Of a DNA stretch of 64,000 nt, positions 22,866 to 34,359 are shown one piece after another. The stretch is from positions 6,014,001 to 6,078,000 of the forward strand of contig NC_091272.1 of NCBI RefSeq assembly GCF_042100115.1, read 5' to 3'. The stretch comes from Alternaria dauci (lineage: Eukaryota > Ascomycota > Dothideomycetes > Pleosporales > Pleosporaceae). The notes beneath the pieces are model-generated. The model was not told the origin of the DNA and did not search any database. It saw only the letters and a program-made list of their open reading frames with translations. The first letter of the stretch is position 1, and the number at the start of each line of letters is the position of its first letter. Position numbers and translations under genes: made by a program.

Positions 22866-25517
22866 CTAGCTAGCAGTAAGAACCACGCTGCCACCTTCTA
22901 GCCCCTCTGCCTTCGCCTCAAGAACAATTTCCCCACTAGCGCCCGCTTCACTTCTTACAATAGCCAATGCCAACCCGCTAAATGCATTCCTTATCGATTC
23001 TGGAAATGGCCTCATATCCGTTGGATCACCATTGTCTGTAGCAACCACAACGCCCGGCCCAGAGGTGACCTCGAAACTAATCTCGTTGGCTGCATCCGGA
23101 ACCACGATACCGTTTTCGTCAAGCACAGACACAGTAATGAACGAGAGATCATAGCCGTCGCCAGCAATCGTCGTGCGATCTGCCGTTACGTTGAGTGTTG
23201 TAGCGGAGCCGGCGGTGAATTGCGATGCCGTAGCCCATTCCTCGCCATTCTTGTATGCGACAACGCTGATGTTACCGGGGCGGTACTGTACGCCATCCCA
23301 ACGGAGTCTGTAATCGTACTTGCCCTTGGATTGACGGCCAGCCGAGACGCCGTTGACGAAGAGCTCTGCCTCGTCACCTGATGTGTGAACATGGACGGGT
23401 GTAATCTCGCCGATGCGGTCTTCGGGAAACGTCCAATGTGGAAGGATATGTGCCATCGGGTAGTCTGGCCTCCAGCGAGCTTGGTAGAGGAAGAAGCGGT
23501 CCTTCTTGAAGCCAGCGAGATCGATGATGCCGAAGTAGGAGCTGCGACTCTCGTTGGCATAAGGTGTCGGCTCGCCAATGTAGTCGAAGCCTGTCCAGAC
23601 GAATTCACCGGCGACGTAGGGATGTCTGTCTTGCTGCTCAAAGACCTTGTCGGGTGATCCGGCCCACTCCGGTGCATATAGATCATAAGAGCTTACGATG
23701 TTGTTCTCTGGATCTCCGCCTTCTAGTGGCCCGCCCCCTACAATCGCGCTCTTGTTCGCGGTAACGGGGAAGAGGTATTTGCCGCGAGTGCTGAGGGTGG
23801 ATGCTGTCTCAGTACTCCAGATCATCTTCTCGGGAAAGGCTTCTTTGAAGCCGGGGAAAGAGGCTACCCAGGAGTCTCCTTTGCCTTCGCCCTGGTAGTT
23901 GAGACCCACGATGTCGATGACGGCAGCAATTTCCGTTTCGGCGTTAGCCTCGTTCATGCCGATAGTTACTTGGCGCGTTGCGTCTTCTTCACGAACGATA
24001 TCTTGGAGTATCCTTCCAGTCTCGGTACCGGTCGAGTTGGACTGTTCAGGGAGCTCGTTACCGACACTCCATGAGATAATGGAGGGATGGTTACGGTCAC
24101 GACGAATGAACGAGCGAGTGTCCGGCTCGTGCCATTCCTGGAAAATGCGATGGAAGTCATTTTCAGTCTTGGGAAAGTTCCAAGTATCGAAGATTTCGTC
24201 CATGACCAGAAGGCCATATTGATCGGCAAGGTCGAGAAACTCGGGTGCGGGTGGGTTGTGCGATGTTCGAAGTGCGTTATTGCCCATCTCTTGTAGGATC
24301 TGGATCTGACGCTCCGCGGCCCTAGTGTTGAAGGCTGCTCCAAGAGCGCCCAAGTCGTGATGGTTGCATGATCCTTGAATGTAGATGCGCTCGCCGTTGA
24401 TGAGAATGCCTTGGTTGGGGTCGTACGCGACGGATCGGATGCCAAAAACGGTCTCATAGCTGTCCACAGCCTGACCCCCGACTGAGATGGTAGAGATAGC
24501 GATGTACTCGTTCGGTGTCTGACTAGGTGGCGGCCCCCACAGCTTAGGATTCGCAACATCGACTGATCCTTGTACTGATTGCTTTGAATGGCCTGCTACA
24601 TCTACGGTCACCGACGGGAATGTTGCGATAGCGTCGCCAGCCGGTTGCTTGGAAGCTGCATCACGCTCAAAGACTTCCGTGACTATCTCAACATGCTGGC
24701 TGCTATTGCTCTTGTTCTCGACCTCGATTGTCATCTCGACGGTAGCTTCCGCTTCTGAGATGCTTGGGGTAGTGACGTAGGTTCCCCATTGTCCGACATG
24801 TACTGGGTTGACTGTGACAAGCCAGACGTTGCGATAAATTCCAGCGCCTGGATACCAACGCGATGAGTCTAGCTTGTTATCCACACGGATAGCAAGAGTG
24901 TTGTCTCCAGCCTTCGCATAGGGGGTGAGGTCAAGGCGGAAGGAGTTGTAGCCGTAAGGCCATCCGCCAACGAGCTGACCGTTCAACCATACCGAAGCAT
25001 ACGCCATGGCTCCATCGACGTCCAAAAAAACAGATTTGCCAGATTGGAGGGTCTCGCTGTCGATAGAGAGCGTACGTCTGTACCATCCAACACCGTTGAT
25101 TGGCAATTTACCAAGACCCCCATCGACTCCAGGGGCGTCAAAGGTGCCGGAGATAGCCCAGTCGTGCGGAAGGGCAACAGCCTCCCACTCTGCATCATTG
25201 AAGCTAGAAGAGACATAGCTGATGTTGGCGCCTGGGGCAGGAGCAGATGGCCGCTCGTACTTTTCTCCGGTGATGAAGTCGTTTGCAGAAGGCAAGATCC
25301 ACGGCTTCAGGCTCTCGTAGCTCAGGCCGTCCGGGTCCGAGATGAAACGCTCAAAACGCCAGCCTGCATTGAGTGACGTGCGTTGGCGGCCAGATGTCTG
25401 CGACTGTCTTTTCGCAACCACATGAGCGGTGGTGACATCGACGTAGTTGGATAGTATAACGCCCACGAACAACAAGCTGTACGAGTTGTACATTTTCCGA
25501 AGGAAGCCTGCCATCAT
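22866..25517 (-). CDS. Secreted GH2 glycoside hydrolase (beta-galactosidase type)
   Basis: A single exon of 883 aa. The open frame extends further 5' but without an ATG, so the tandem ATG at 25517/25514 is taken as start. The hydrophobic stretch ending TTAHVVAKRQ acts as signal sequence, with KR as a possible Kex2 site. Domains in order: GH2 sugar-binding (jelly roll, about 50-220), Ig-like (about 220-340), TIM barrel (about 345-650), then C-terminal Ig-like modules. The acid/base Glu488 lies in SVGNELPE after DRNHPSIISW. The nucleophile Glu570 lies in IWSTETAS. GH2 enzymes remove terminal beta-linked galactose, mannose or glucuronate; the layout fits fungal or bacterial beta-galactosidases of the DUF4982 group. 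Cell-wall or plant polysaccharide turnover outside the cell is likely. Confidence 0.9.
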   Translation of the reverse strand: MMAGFLRKMYNSYSLLFVGVILSNYVDVTTAHVVAKRQSQTSGRQRTSLNAGWRFERFISDPDGLSYESLKPWILPSANDFITGEKYERPSAPAPGANISYVSSSFNDAEWEAVALPHDWAISGTFDAPGVDGGLGKLPINGVGWYRRTLSIDSETLQSGKSVFLDVDGAMAYASVWLNGQLVGGWPYGYNSFRLDLTPYAKAGDNTLAIRVDNKLDSSRWYPGAGIYRNVWLVTVNPVHVGQWGTYVTTPSISEAEATVEMTIEVENKSNSSQHVEIVTEVFERDAASKQPAGDAIATFPSVTVDVAGHSKQSVQGSVDVANPKLWGPPPSQTPNEYIAISTISVGGQAVDSYETVFGIRSVAYDPNQGILINGERIYIQGSCNHHDLGALGAAFNTRAAERQIQILQEMGNNALRTSHNPPAPEFLDLADQYGLLVMDEIFDTWNFPKTENDFHRIFQEWHEPDTRSFIRRDRNHPSIISWSVGNELPEQSNSTGTETGRILQDIVREEDATRQVTIGMNEANAETEIAAVIDIVGLNYQGEGKGDSWVASFPGFKEAFPEKMIWSTETASTLSTRGKYLFPVTANKSAIVGGGPLEGGDPENNIVSSYDLYAPEWAGSPDKVFEQQDRHPYVAGEFVWTGFDYIGEPTPYANESRSSYFGIIDLAGFKKDRFFLYQARWRPDYPMAHILPHWTFPEDRIGEITPVHVHTSGDEAELFVNGVSAGRQSKGKYDYRLRWDGVQYRPGNISVVAYKNGEEWATASQFTAGSATTLNVTADRTTIAGDGYDLSFITVSVLDENGIVVPDAANEISFEVTSGPGVVVATDNGDPTDMRPFPESIRNAFSGLALAIVRSEAGASGEIVLEAKAEGLEGGSVVLTAS

Positions 25518-26269
25518 GATGGACAATAATAGGCTAAAACAAGAGCCAACTTCAGACAAGGTTCATCTGATAAGCAGACCAAACTGTGAGCTCACTGAGA
25601 GTCAATGGCAAGCGTGAACTCTGAAGCTGATCGTTATACAGCTGCTTTGTATGCGAACAAAACCTTGTGATGTGATAGAGCAGTACTACGGGTCATCTCT
25701 TTCCGTATCACGCACCTGTCTCGTCATGATCGGAATAATGGACAAATGCTACCGTCTGGGCAGTACATAAACCGCTGCCCGACGAATGTTTCTCGCAGTC
25801 GACTAGCCTGCGAAGGTACTTCCCCACCATGCAAAGTGCGGGGTGGCTGTCTTGGCTATACTTGGCCATCGCTTGAACGCTGTTGCAACGGCTAATGTAT
25901 CCACTTTTCATGGGGAAGCTTTTGCGTTGAGCACGGAACGTGACGATCCTGGAGGTTGCGAGATGAGCTTCGGATATAGTGACGTCGTGGGCTAAGCCGG
26001 ATGGAGTTGTCGTCCCGCTTGCCGTCTCCGCATCGTTCCGCAGGTGGGGTCAGCGAGTTCAGCGAGCACGCTCATACTACAAATTGTTGGAAATCATAAT
26101 TGTGTAGAGTCTAAGGTATACAGCGATTGTTTCCAAGCCGAAAATGTCGATAGAAAGGAAAAAGATAAAGTAAAATATCCGAAACACGACGGCATCAAGA
26201 GGAGTTCTCGGCATCATCCGGTGGTACGAACTTTCGGGACAAACAAGGAGATCAGTAGCATGGAATCCA
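25518..26269. other. Intergenic
   Basis: Upstream of the GH2 gene and downstream of the surface-protein gene, both on the minus strand. It should hold the GH2 promoter. No open frame of note and no repeats were seen. Confidence 0.5.
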
Positions 26270-28401
26270 TCAGCGTCGGACCTCAGCAACGTTGATGTTA
26301 GGCGACTTCGACTTATGAGCTTGGTCGGTATATTCGGCATGGCCTGTATACGGCTCGGCGAACATGAGAGCTGCAGGCCCTCCCACTGCATTGTACCTCT
26401 TGCGCCTACGGAAGAAGCTGTGAAATGAGTTAGTACCTGAATCTGTATTATGACACCCATAGGATATCAAACTTACATTATTGCTCCAATAACGGCAGCC
26501 AGGATGGGCAGAATCACGCCGACGCAAACACCAATGATGACCTTGTTACTGACACCTCCAGTCACGCCGTTAAGGCCGGGTAGTCGGTCGTCTTCTTCAC
26601 CTTCTTCACCTTCTTCACCTTCTTCACTATCTTCGCCATCGTCAACAGGCGGTGCGACATATGGCGTTGGTTTGCCAGAGACGGCTATCATGGTCTTTGC
26701 CTGCGTACCGAACGCAACGGTCTCATCTACAGCGTCGGTTGTTTCCACTGGCCATGTCGCTTCGACTCCGGATGGTACAGATGTTGTCATGGTGGACTTG
26801 AATGTCGTACTGGTAGTGACTTGCGCAGAATTGGGGCAGTTGACTAGGCCAGGGACTATGCAGCTGACGCCACTCCGCGTGATCACAGTACTGATCGTTG
26901 CTGCTGAGAGATCTTGCCGTCTCTCTGGGGCGGGTGTGATGGTAGCTTGTGCTGGAGTTGGTTTGCCCTGTATCCCGCATACCTCAGCCAAGGTGGTTGT
27001 GAAGATGGCAGTAGATACCTCCGCCACAGGTCCCCATGTCTTTGTTTCATTGAGGAACTCAACCGCGACTGATGCACCAGCAATTGCACCGACAGCAAAG
27101 TTGTATTCCTGGATAACCTTCAGCTCGCATTCTTCGTCATCCGGGGTGTACGTGACGTTGGTGGTGAATTCGGCTACGTTGGCGAAGACGGCCACTTCAA
27201 TGCCGGCTTGGACATCTGGAGGCGCCCATGTCCCGAACGCGTCAGAGATTGGATTCTGTGGCTGCGTGACCTGAAGACCGCAGTGGGCCCCTATCCGTAG
27301 AGCCGCAGATATGGATACGCTCGCACTTTCGAGGGTGACAGGTAGAAACTCGAATTGTCCACCCGTGCTGGGAGGATAGTCAGTTACTTGTCATGCTTCG
27401 AAAGTGTACGAAAACAAGACGAAAAATATGCTGGTAACAGGCAAGTAATACCTCTGCTTGCGTGAGAGCATACCGAGAACATAAGCTGGAGGAGAAGGCT
27501 TCTTACACGGTCATATCAGCCACTTCGTCTCCGAACAACGGGAGATTAATGGCAACGCCGTCGTCCAGCTTGACGTGAAAGCCGCTGCTAATGTCGATAG
27601 CGCCTTCCACGGCCAGTATGAGATCAACTGTGAGAACAGCGCCAAGCCTCAGGTCTTGACCTATACTGACTCCGACGGGACTTTGTGTTGCAAAGAGAGC
27701 GATTTCGTAGGTCGCCCCAGCGCTGAGAACTGTGCCGATCTCCAGGTATAGCTCCATGCCATCAAATTGGAAGCGTAGATCGGCTTCAGGAATGGCTTCG
27801 ACAGGCAGGTCAAACGCAAGCTCAAATCTCGGATACTCAAAGTCTGACGCGTCGATCCCGTCACTGATATCGAATCTCTCTATCGCTGTCTCTAGATAGA
27901 CTTCAAACTGGTCGGTGAGATTCTGAATACCCGTTTCGACTGAAGCGATGGCGCCTTGAACGAGTTGACTAGCGTTAAAGTCGCCGTCGATTGTGATTTC
28001 AGCCGTAGCAACTCCCTTCACATAGCACTTTGTACAGGTGACTTCGATGCCAGCTTCGATCTCGAGTGTTCCGTTGTCGTGGTTCAGCGACGGGTTCGAT
28101 GCAACTTCTCTGGAGGCTGTTAACCGTTGTTCGATATAGCGACTCCGCGACTGTATATGGCCACTTACACCGATAGCAGAGTAGCGCCGCTCCAGCTTCT
28201 TGCTATATCCATCGGAGGGATTGGAAAACTCTCACGTTTCCCTAGGCTAGCAGCAGCCAGGGCTCGCCTGATGGCAAGATATGTATCTTCCTCGGACTGG
28301 CCCGGAGCATTGCGGACCTGTACGGTAGAGTCAAGTACTGCAGCTGCAGCACCAGTCCACAAGACTCCACACGAAAGGATAAGGGTTCGAAGAAGCGTCA
28401 T
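26270..28401 (-). CDS. Single-pass cell-surface protein, unknown function
   Basis: Four exons: 28401-28169, 28109-27507, 27367-26477, 26417-26270; introns of 59, 139 and 59 bp; all junction phases match; 624 aa. The signal peptide is MTLLRTLILSCGVLWTGAAA. The ectodomain has a VTCTKCYVKG Cys pair near residue 110, long beta-rich segments (about 130-370) and a Ser/Thr-rich stalk. An acidic Gly-Glu-Glu repeat sits just before one membrane helix (about 553-577). The cytosolic tail starts with FFRRRKRYN, obeying the positive-inside rule. It could belong to the fungal DUF7029/DUF7223 group of extracellular proteins, but I am not sure. A sensor or wall-anchor role is speculation. No GPI signal is present because a charged tail follows the helix. 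Confidence 0.8.
26592..26630. repeat. 9-bp coding repeat (Gly-Glu-Glu)
   Basis: Four to five CTTCTTCAC units (read on the minus strand) in the exon preceding the membrane helix of the surface protein. They encode GEE triplets. The units are nearly identical, so slippage is recent. Confidence 0.85.
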
Positions 28402-29874
28402 TGCTGCAGAAGAACACCACACAAGATATTGTGAAAATAGTTTAAGATGATGGCGAAGGCCTGATGGTTGCTATAGACACACGATCAAACTTATTCACTT
28501 ATACATTTTCTCTCCCTGCATCTCGATACCCCCAAGTGTGTATCATCGAACAGCGTGATTCTTTGCGGCGTAGCACGGACGGGGGCCGAATATGTGGGAT
28601 GGAACCGAATACGCTTCAGTGCACTACTTCGCCACCAACGCCAAACCGGATGCAGAGATTAAGTAGGGTATCGCATCCTACCAAATGACACCGACTAGGC
28701 TGAGGTACTTCTGGGACGATAATCAACCCCTACTTTGTAATCCTGAGAACCTGCCGGTAATAAGACATGCAGGCTGAGATACATTCCCTGTAGTACTGGC
28801 ACTCTGTGACTGGTAGATACAGAAGGCGAAGCATCATCTGAGCAGTGAACAAAGGCCGAATCCGGCGGGTCCAGTCACTGTGTATGTAGTCCACCATCGT
28901 GGTGAGACTGTGGATGAACTCGAGCTGTACGCTCAACCTCAGCCTTACTATTGTATGCAGATACGGTCAAGTAATGTCGGTATGCGGACATGTCTCGACC
29001 CCCCGGAGGACATATACCCTGTGGGAAGGTAAGAAAGACCGGTACAGATAGTCCGCAGACTATTCAAGGGATTGCAACTCCACGAGGTTGAAACTTCCAA
29101 GCCCTTCTGTGCATAGGCGGAGTGACATGCCACACCTACCGCGCAGTAGATAGCTGCATGGCGTTGTTGTGATGGTTGCTTTCCCCTGGCTAGACATGGA
29201 CCAGTTTGCGGCGCGGTAGACGCATGGTACTTATTTTCAGAACACTGCAGTTCGTGAGTGACGCCACTGTGTTTCAAGTTGATCGCTGTGCAGAACGCAG
29301 CATTCTCCCATATCCTGAACCCACGGCGTACATAAATTGGCGGGCAAGGGGCAGGTCTTGTTTTAGCCGGGCTCCGGATCGTGTGATTCTGAATATGCCT
29401 CGTCGCTGTAGGCAATACTGTGCTGTTCTCCGATGGCGATTGACAGAGTACCGATGTTCATTCCAACTTCATGCTGTGGAAACATGCATGCTGTGGTTAT
29501 TATTGAGATGGAGGCAATGCAGGATACATCATGCGACACTAAAAACGAAGAGCGATTGGCGAAGATAATGGTAGAGGAAATGTTAGGTAGATGACCAAGT
29601 CGCGAGAGCAGCTGGCAAACGCATCCCCAGACCCATACGCGCCCTTCCACGCTAACCCCATCCATCCAGGGTCCCTTGGCGCCCGAATGTCACCCGCTGG
29701 GTGTCGCGTTGAGACAGCCACGATCCAGAAATCAGCCTTGAAGATACCTGCAGCACTCTATTGATCCCTCGGAAAAGACCAACACGGTCTCCGATCACGC
29801 GACATTTCACTCTCGGCTCTACCGTACTCCCAACCCGAAGCAGCCAACAGAAGCCGGAGGCGCATAACCCAACC
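28402..29874. other. Divergent intergenic region, 1.5 kb
   Basis: Lies between the starts of the surface-protein gene (minus) and the SNARE gene (plus), so both promoters are here. Short frames on both strands (for example 28948-29415 minus, 29206-29568 plus) lack domains. Nothing further was recognised. Confidence 0.5.
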
Positions 29875-30344
29875 ATGTCGCAAGCCTACGAGCGCGAGCA
29901 ACAAAACAACTCTCGACTGGATGAGCTGGCCTCGAAAGTCTCGGCACTTCGAGGCGTCACGATAGATATTTATGACAATGCGCGCGATCAGCATGTCATC
30001 GATAGCACGGTAGGTCCCTCTAGACGCAAAGTCAAGAACACGCCTACATTCCCACGAGCATACACGGAACGATCCAACTTGAGCCATACTACCCTTCTAT
30101 AGTCCTTCTCTTTCTTATCCTGGTACACTTACTCAACGAACACATCTGAATCACACCAAACTACCACTGACATTCCAAATCACAGAGCGATACCTTCTCC
30201 TCCTTCTCTACAACCCTCAAAGGCTCCGCAACCCGCCTGACGCGCATGGCATCGTCAGGAAACAAAGTCGCCATTCTCAAGTTGTCGGGCATAATAATAG
30301 CGACGGTGGTGGTTCTATACTGGATATGGCATCTGATCTTCTAA
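29875..30344 (+). CDS. SFT1: Bet1/Sft1-type Qc-SNARE
   Basis: Exon 1 29875-30009, intron 30010-30185 (176 bp), exon 2 30186-30344; 97 aa, the usual size. The SNARE motif runs from about residue 8 to 70 (NNSRLDELASKVSALRGVTIDI, then DTFSSFSTTLKGSATRL), with the central Gln expected from NARDQHVID. A C-terminal membrane anchor (about 73-95, LSGIIIATVVVLYWIW) ends the protein, as in tail-anchored SNAREs. These proteins drive vesicle fusion within and to the Golgi. The LRGVTIDIYDNAR block fits Sft1 somewhat better than Bet1, so the symbol is tentative. Confidence 0.88.
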
Positions 30345-30747
30345 AGCCGCAGTTTGCCTAGCGACATTATTCAACTACGATAGTTCGCAGCAAGGCCTCA
30401 GGGCTACGCGCAGCTGCGTGAATTAGAGAAGGCATGACAAAGCAAAAAGCGGAGACGGACACGGAGGATACGAGACAACTGAGTGAAGAGGACGGTGATG
30501 GAATTGTGTACGAACCAGGCCTTCTACAGGGGAAAGCGTATTGGAATCAGCATATGCGGCGTTTGGGAGCATTTTCACGTGCAGGACATGGGTGTTTATT
30601 GGGGTTAATTCAACGGTCTATAAACACCATACTATGTACATTACGCTCTATTCAAACGCGCTTTTGGATCTCCTTCCGCAAGACGTGCATTAAAGTACAT
30701 GAGACGCAACGATCGCCAAGCCAGGAGTCATCCATTATGCGACGCTC
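30345..30747. other. Convergent intergenic region
   Basis: Between the stop codons of the SNARE gene (plus) and the ArfGAP gene (minus); it holds both 3' UTRs. A 125-codon frame from 30434 runs into the ArfGAP coding region antisense and is not believed. Confidence 0.5.
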
Positions 30748-32483
30748 TTATTCCCAGACATTTGAAAAGAGATCATCGCTGCCGCCTCCAAATCCTGCAG
30801 GCTTACTTTGAGTAGTGGTAGTGTGTGTAGTAGAAGTGGTTGTCTGCGTAGTGGTGGTGGGCGCAGCACTGCTCCAGCCCCCAAAGTCATCGTCCTGTGC
30901 TACCTGTGGTGCACCCCAGCCAGGAGTGGTGGGCTGCGCATGCGATGTTGTGGTTGTAGCTGCTGGTTGGCTGGGGGCAGAAGAACCCCAGACATCATTG
31001 CTACCCCAGGCATCCATGTTCGAGAACCCCGAGTAGTTGACAGTCGCAGGCGCGGGGGCAGCCTTGGAAGCGGGTGCCGGTGAAGAGAGGTTAAAGGCCG
31101 AGCTTGCGGGTGGCGATGCCAGTGGTGGGGAGGTGACTCTCGGTGCAGCGGCCGGTGCAGCGGCCGGTGCAGATGGCATGGATAGGTCAAGCAAGTCGTT
31201 CATGCCGCTTGCTGCGGGGGCGGCAGGCTTGGATGGAGCGGGCGAGGAGAAAGCGCTAAAGTCAGATAAGCCACCTGGAGGGCTCATGGTACGACTTTGC
31301 GACGGGTTCTGGGGAGCAGGCTTGGAATCGAAGAAGTTGCCCCCGCCACCGAACATGTTCGATGAAGACGTGGAGGGCGGCGACTTCGCACTTGTAAGGC
31401 TGTCGAGACCAGAGAACGGCGAGGGCTTGGGTGCAGGAGCGGCATTGAAGGAGAGGCTGCTGAATGCGTCGTTCATGCCACCAAAGGCCGACTGTGACGG
31501 GGACGCTGGTCCCTGAGACGCCAGCCCGCCAAAAGAGTCTTGACGTGCATGCTGCTGTGGTTGGGGCGGTGCTGCGGGCTTCGAGGCATACAGGGACAGA
31601 ATCGACTGCTTGAGGTCCGGCCTCGACGGTGCCGCAGCGGCGGGCCCTGTGCTGGATGGACGAGGGGGTGCCGCAGACGACGATCCACCAAGAAAGTCCA
31701 ATCCCAACAATGAGTCTCCTGCCTTATTTTGTTTCGGCGGCGCTGGCTCTGCCTTGGGAGGCCCTCTCGCTGCGACTGGTGGTCCAGTGCTCGGTCGCTG
31801 AGGAACGGGATCGTCGCCAAATAGGTCGATGGCCGGCTGAGGCTGTGCCTGTCTTTGCGGAGGAGGGGGAGGCTGGCTGGAGCTCTGGGCTAGGCGTTGT
31901 GATGCTGAGCGCTCTATTTGAACCTTCTCCTGAACCTTCTTCAACGGCTACATATGTTGTTAGCTCTTGTACTGACGAAGAGAGTGCACCCTTTACTCAC
32001 CAAGTCGTCGTCGTCTGCCTCCAGCGTCGAAGGATCTGGCATAGGCCCGTCCATGACCCAGCGCTTCGACTCGTACTTTGTGCGGATAAAGTTCTCAATC
32101 TTTGCCTCTGACGGCACATGGCCAGGCGCCAGTTTTGACTCCCAGTACTTGTTCGCCCGCGCATTTCCCCATTTCAGCACGCTCTGGAGTTGCTCGTCGG
32201 TCCAGGTGTCAAGGTCGACTGACTTGACTTTGCTGATATGTGTTCCCATGCCACGGTGGATTCCCGAACACCGAATGCAGATGAAGACGCCCAGGTTCCA
32301 GCTGGCCCATCGTGGGTCTGCAGTAACTGTTAGCACAGGCGCATGTACCAGAGGCCCAGGAGGCATACGCTTGTTCCTCTTGCAGTCGGAGCACGTCTTG
32401 TTGCCCTCAAGCTTCACCAAGTTCTTGAGCGTCGCACGATTCTGCTCCGCCCGATCAGCGGCAGGGTTGGGCCGTCGCGACAT
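30748..32483 (-). CDS. AGE2: ArfGAP with long Pro/Ser-rich tail (Age2-like)
   Basis: Exons 32483-32369, 32317-32001, 31947-30748; introns of 51 and 53 bp; 543 aa. The first intron falls inside the zinc finger; splicing joins CSDCKRNK to HPRWASWNLG. Zinc ligands are Cys31, Cys34, Cys52 and Cys55. The conserved SGIHRGMGTHISKVKSVDLD block follows. The remaining 400 residues are low complexity (Pro, Ala, Ser, Gln) with clathrin/adaptor-type short motifs such as DLFGDD, DLLDLS and repeated FGG/NPF-like pieces. The protein stimulates GTP hydrolysis on Arf at the trans-Golgi and endosomes, as for yeast Age2 and animal SMAPs. The symbol is by family resemblance. Confidence 0.88.
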
Positions 32484-32945
32484 TGTGGGGTAGACGGTCG
32501 TATGCGGAGACTGGTCGGAGCGGGTAAGCGTAGTCGTAATCGAGTCTCAACGCGTGTCTGGAAGAGGAGAGCAGTATATCGCGAGGGCACGTGTCAGTCG
32601 AGGGTGGAATTGGGCGAGTGGGGTTAGGTCGTTTCGTTCGTGCCTGCCCAACCGTTTGATGTTTCTCACCCATGACGCTCGGCTTGGCATTCGGTACCGC
32701 CCTCGCTCGTGCCAGGGGCTGCTTGCTGTTCATCGGGACGGCGAGTGTGGATTATCATGTTTGGAAAAGCATAATAGTTGATCGCGTCTATATAAGTCGT
32801 ATTCGACCGACAAGGACAACCCTGCTAGGGCTGAATGCTTGATGCTTGGAAACGCCTGACCCCGGGTATCACAATGGTGGTATGCTACAGTATGTTACAT
32901 GCGTCGACCGCGAGAAAGCTTGCTGTGCACGATGCAGTTATGGAC
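32484..32945. other. Intergenic, ArfGAP promoter
   Basis: Tandem spacing on the minus strand: upstream of the ArfGAP start, downstream of the ZNF830-like stop. It contains a TATATAA run near 32789 whose role is unclear. No gene is seen. Confidence 0.45.
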
Positions 32946-33701
32946 TCAAGCGGGACGGAATCTCCAGTCGTCCCAGTCCTCGTCCTCATCCTCATCCTCG
33001 TCCTCGTCAGACTCGCTCTCTCCGTTTTCTGCAGCGGGAAGAGAGGGCTTAACATCCTCCTTCTCCTCTACTTTCATTATTCCCCCAGAGGCAGACCGGA
33101 GGGCTTCCCTCTGTTCGCGTAGCCGCTTGACTCTCTCTTCAAGGCCCTCCATCTCCTCGAATTCATCTTCCAGTGCCCGCGCCGCATCTTCCTTCTCGCC
33201 CTCCATCTCCTCGTCGCGCTTCGCCCGCTGTGCACTCTGGTCCTCGCGCGCTTGTGCAGCGATCTCTGCGGTCGACATGGGCGCCGCTTCAATGACAGCG
33301 CCCGCGTAGGCGGATTTGGCGGGCGGTGGTGCCGCGGGCTTCGCAGCGTTCATCTCGTTCAAGAAGGCATCGAGCTCCGCCTGAGCTGCGGCATCGAGTT
33401 GCGGCTCAGCCGGCTTTGGTGGTTCTGGCGACTTGGTGTCCTGTATTGGCGCGCTCTCCAAGGCTGTGGCTTCCGGCGCGTCCTCTTTCTCGTCTTTCGC
33501 AGCGCCCGCGTCGAAGAAGCCGGCTGGCACACCGGCCTCTTCCTCTGTCCGCGTGCGTTTCCGCTCCTCGACTGTTTCATCTACAGCCTTGCGCTTTTTC
33601 GACGCGGGTGCTGTGGCAGGCGCTGGCGATTGCTTTTGGGGCTTTTGCGCCTGCTGCCGTGCTGCGCGCTGTTGTCGCAAAAGAGCTCGAGCGTCGGCCA
33701 T
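32946..33701 (-). CDS. ZNF830/CCDC16-like protein lacking an obvious C2H2 finger
   Basis: A single exon of 251 aa from the ATG at 33701 (MADARALLRQQRAAR). The frame continues 54 codons upstream but without a leading ATG. The N-terminal MADxRALLRxxRAAR, the VPAGFFDAG motif (about 55-65), the C-terminal coiled coil (EFEEMEGLEERVKRLREQREALR region, about 190-215) and the acidic Asp/Glu end with DDWRF fit the ZNF830-like family linked to pre-mRNA splicing. The C2H2 finger that normally follows the N-terminal motif is absent: after QRAAR the sequence becomes Gln/Lys/Pro-rich. Basic KKRKAVDE resembles a nuclear signal. The family call is moderate. Confidence 0.6.
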   Translation of the reverse strand: MADARALLRQQRAARQQAQKPQKQSPAPATAPASKKRKAVDETVEERKRTRTEEEAGVPAGFFDAGAAKDEKEDAPEATALESAPIQDTKSPEPPKPAEPQLDAAAQAELDAFLNEMNAAKPAAPPPAKSAYAGAVIEAAPMSTAEIAAQAREDQSAQRAKRDEEMEGEKEDAARALEDEFEEMEGLEERVKRLREQREALRSASGGIMKVEEKEDVKPSLPAAENGESESDEDEDEDEDEDWDDWRFRPA

Positions 33702-34359
33702 GGTGAGTCGGATGATATTTGGTGTGCAAATGAGTGTGTATGTGTCACCCGAACGCGTGTACAGTTTAATTCCACCGATGTTCTTGTTGAGGATATCTCC
33801 AATAGCTCCGAGCATCAGCCCAGCCGGCAGCCGCGCAAAGGGTCCACCGCTCGCTAATGGCAAGGATTACGGCAGCCAAGACATCGGCAAAACCATGTGT
33901 CAAAGCTCCACCTCCTCACTGACACCACTCAGCCCGACACCACACGACACATTGCGACTCGGTCTGGCACCCCTCTCACCTCCACTGCCATTTCCACAGT
34001 GCGCTCACGATCAGCGCATGCACTGAGCTTCCATCACTTTATACTGTCGTCTCTCTCGCGCCCTCACATCGCGTTGCCCCGGCTCCGCACTCGGCAGGTA
34101 CGCGCAAGAGACAGCTGCGACTCATAATCGGCAGTCGCAGCGACGCATCGCGCCTTCTGTCTGTGCAATTAGGCAGGAGCGCCCGTTCGCACTCGTTACT
34201 AGTTAGAAGCCGGTTCATACGGCGTGCCGTGGATCCGCAGTGCGACGCGCAGGGCAGGATTGGGGCTTCTGTAGAGACTTTTTGAATCTTGTTCGCACAT
34301 AGCAATAAGCTGCACTCGTGGTATCGTCTATTTTGAGCCCATCACCCGTGTCCGACACC
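33702..34359. other. Divergent promoter region
   Basis: 658 bp between the starts of the ZNF830-like gene (minus) and the Bye1-like gene (plus). Pyrimidine-rich patches occur near 33900-34080. No TATA box stands out. Confidence 0.5.
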
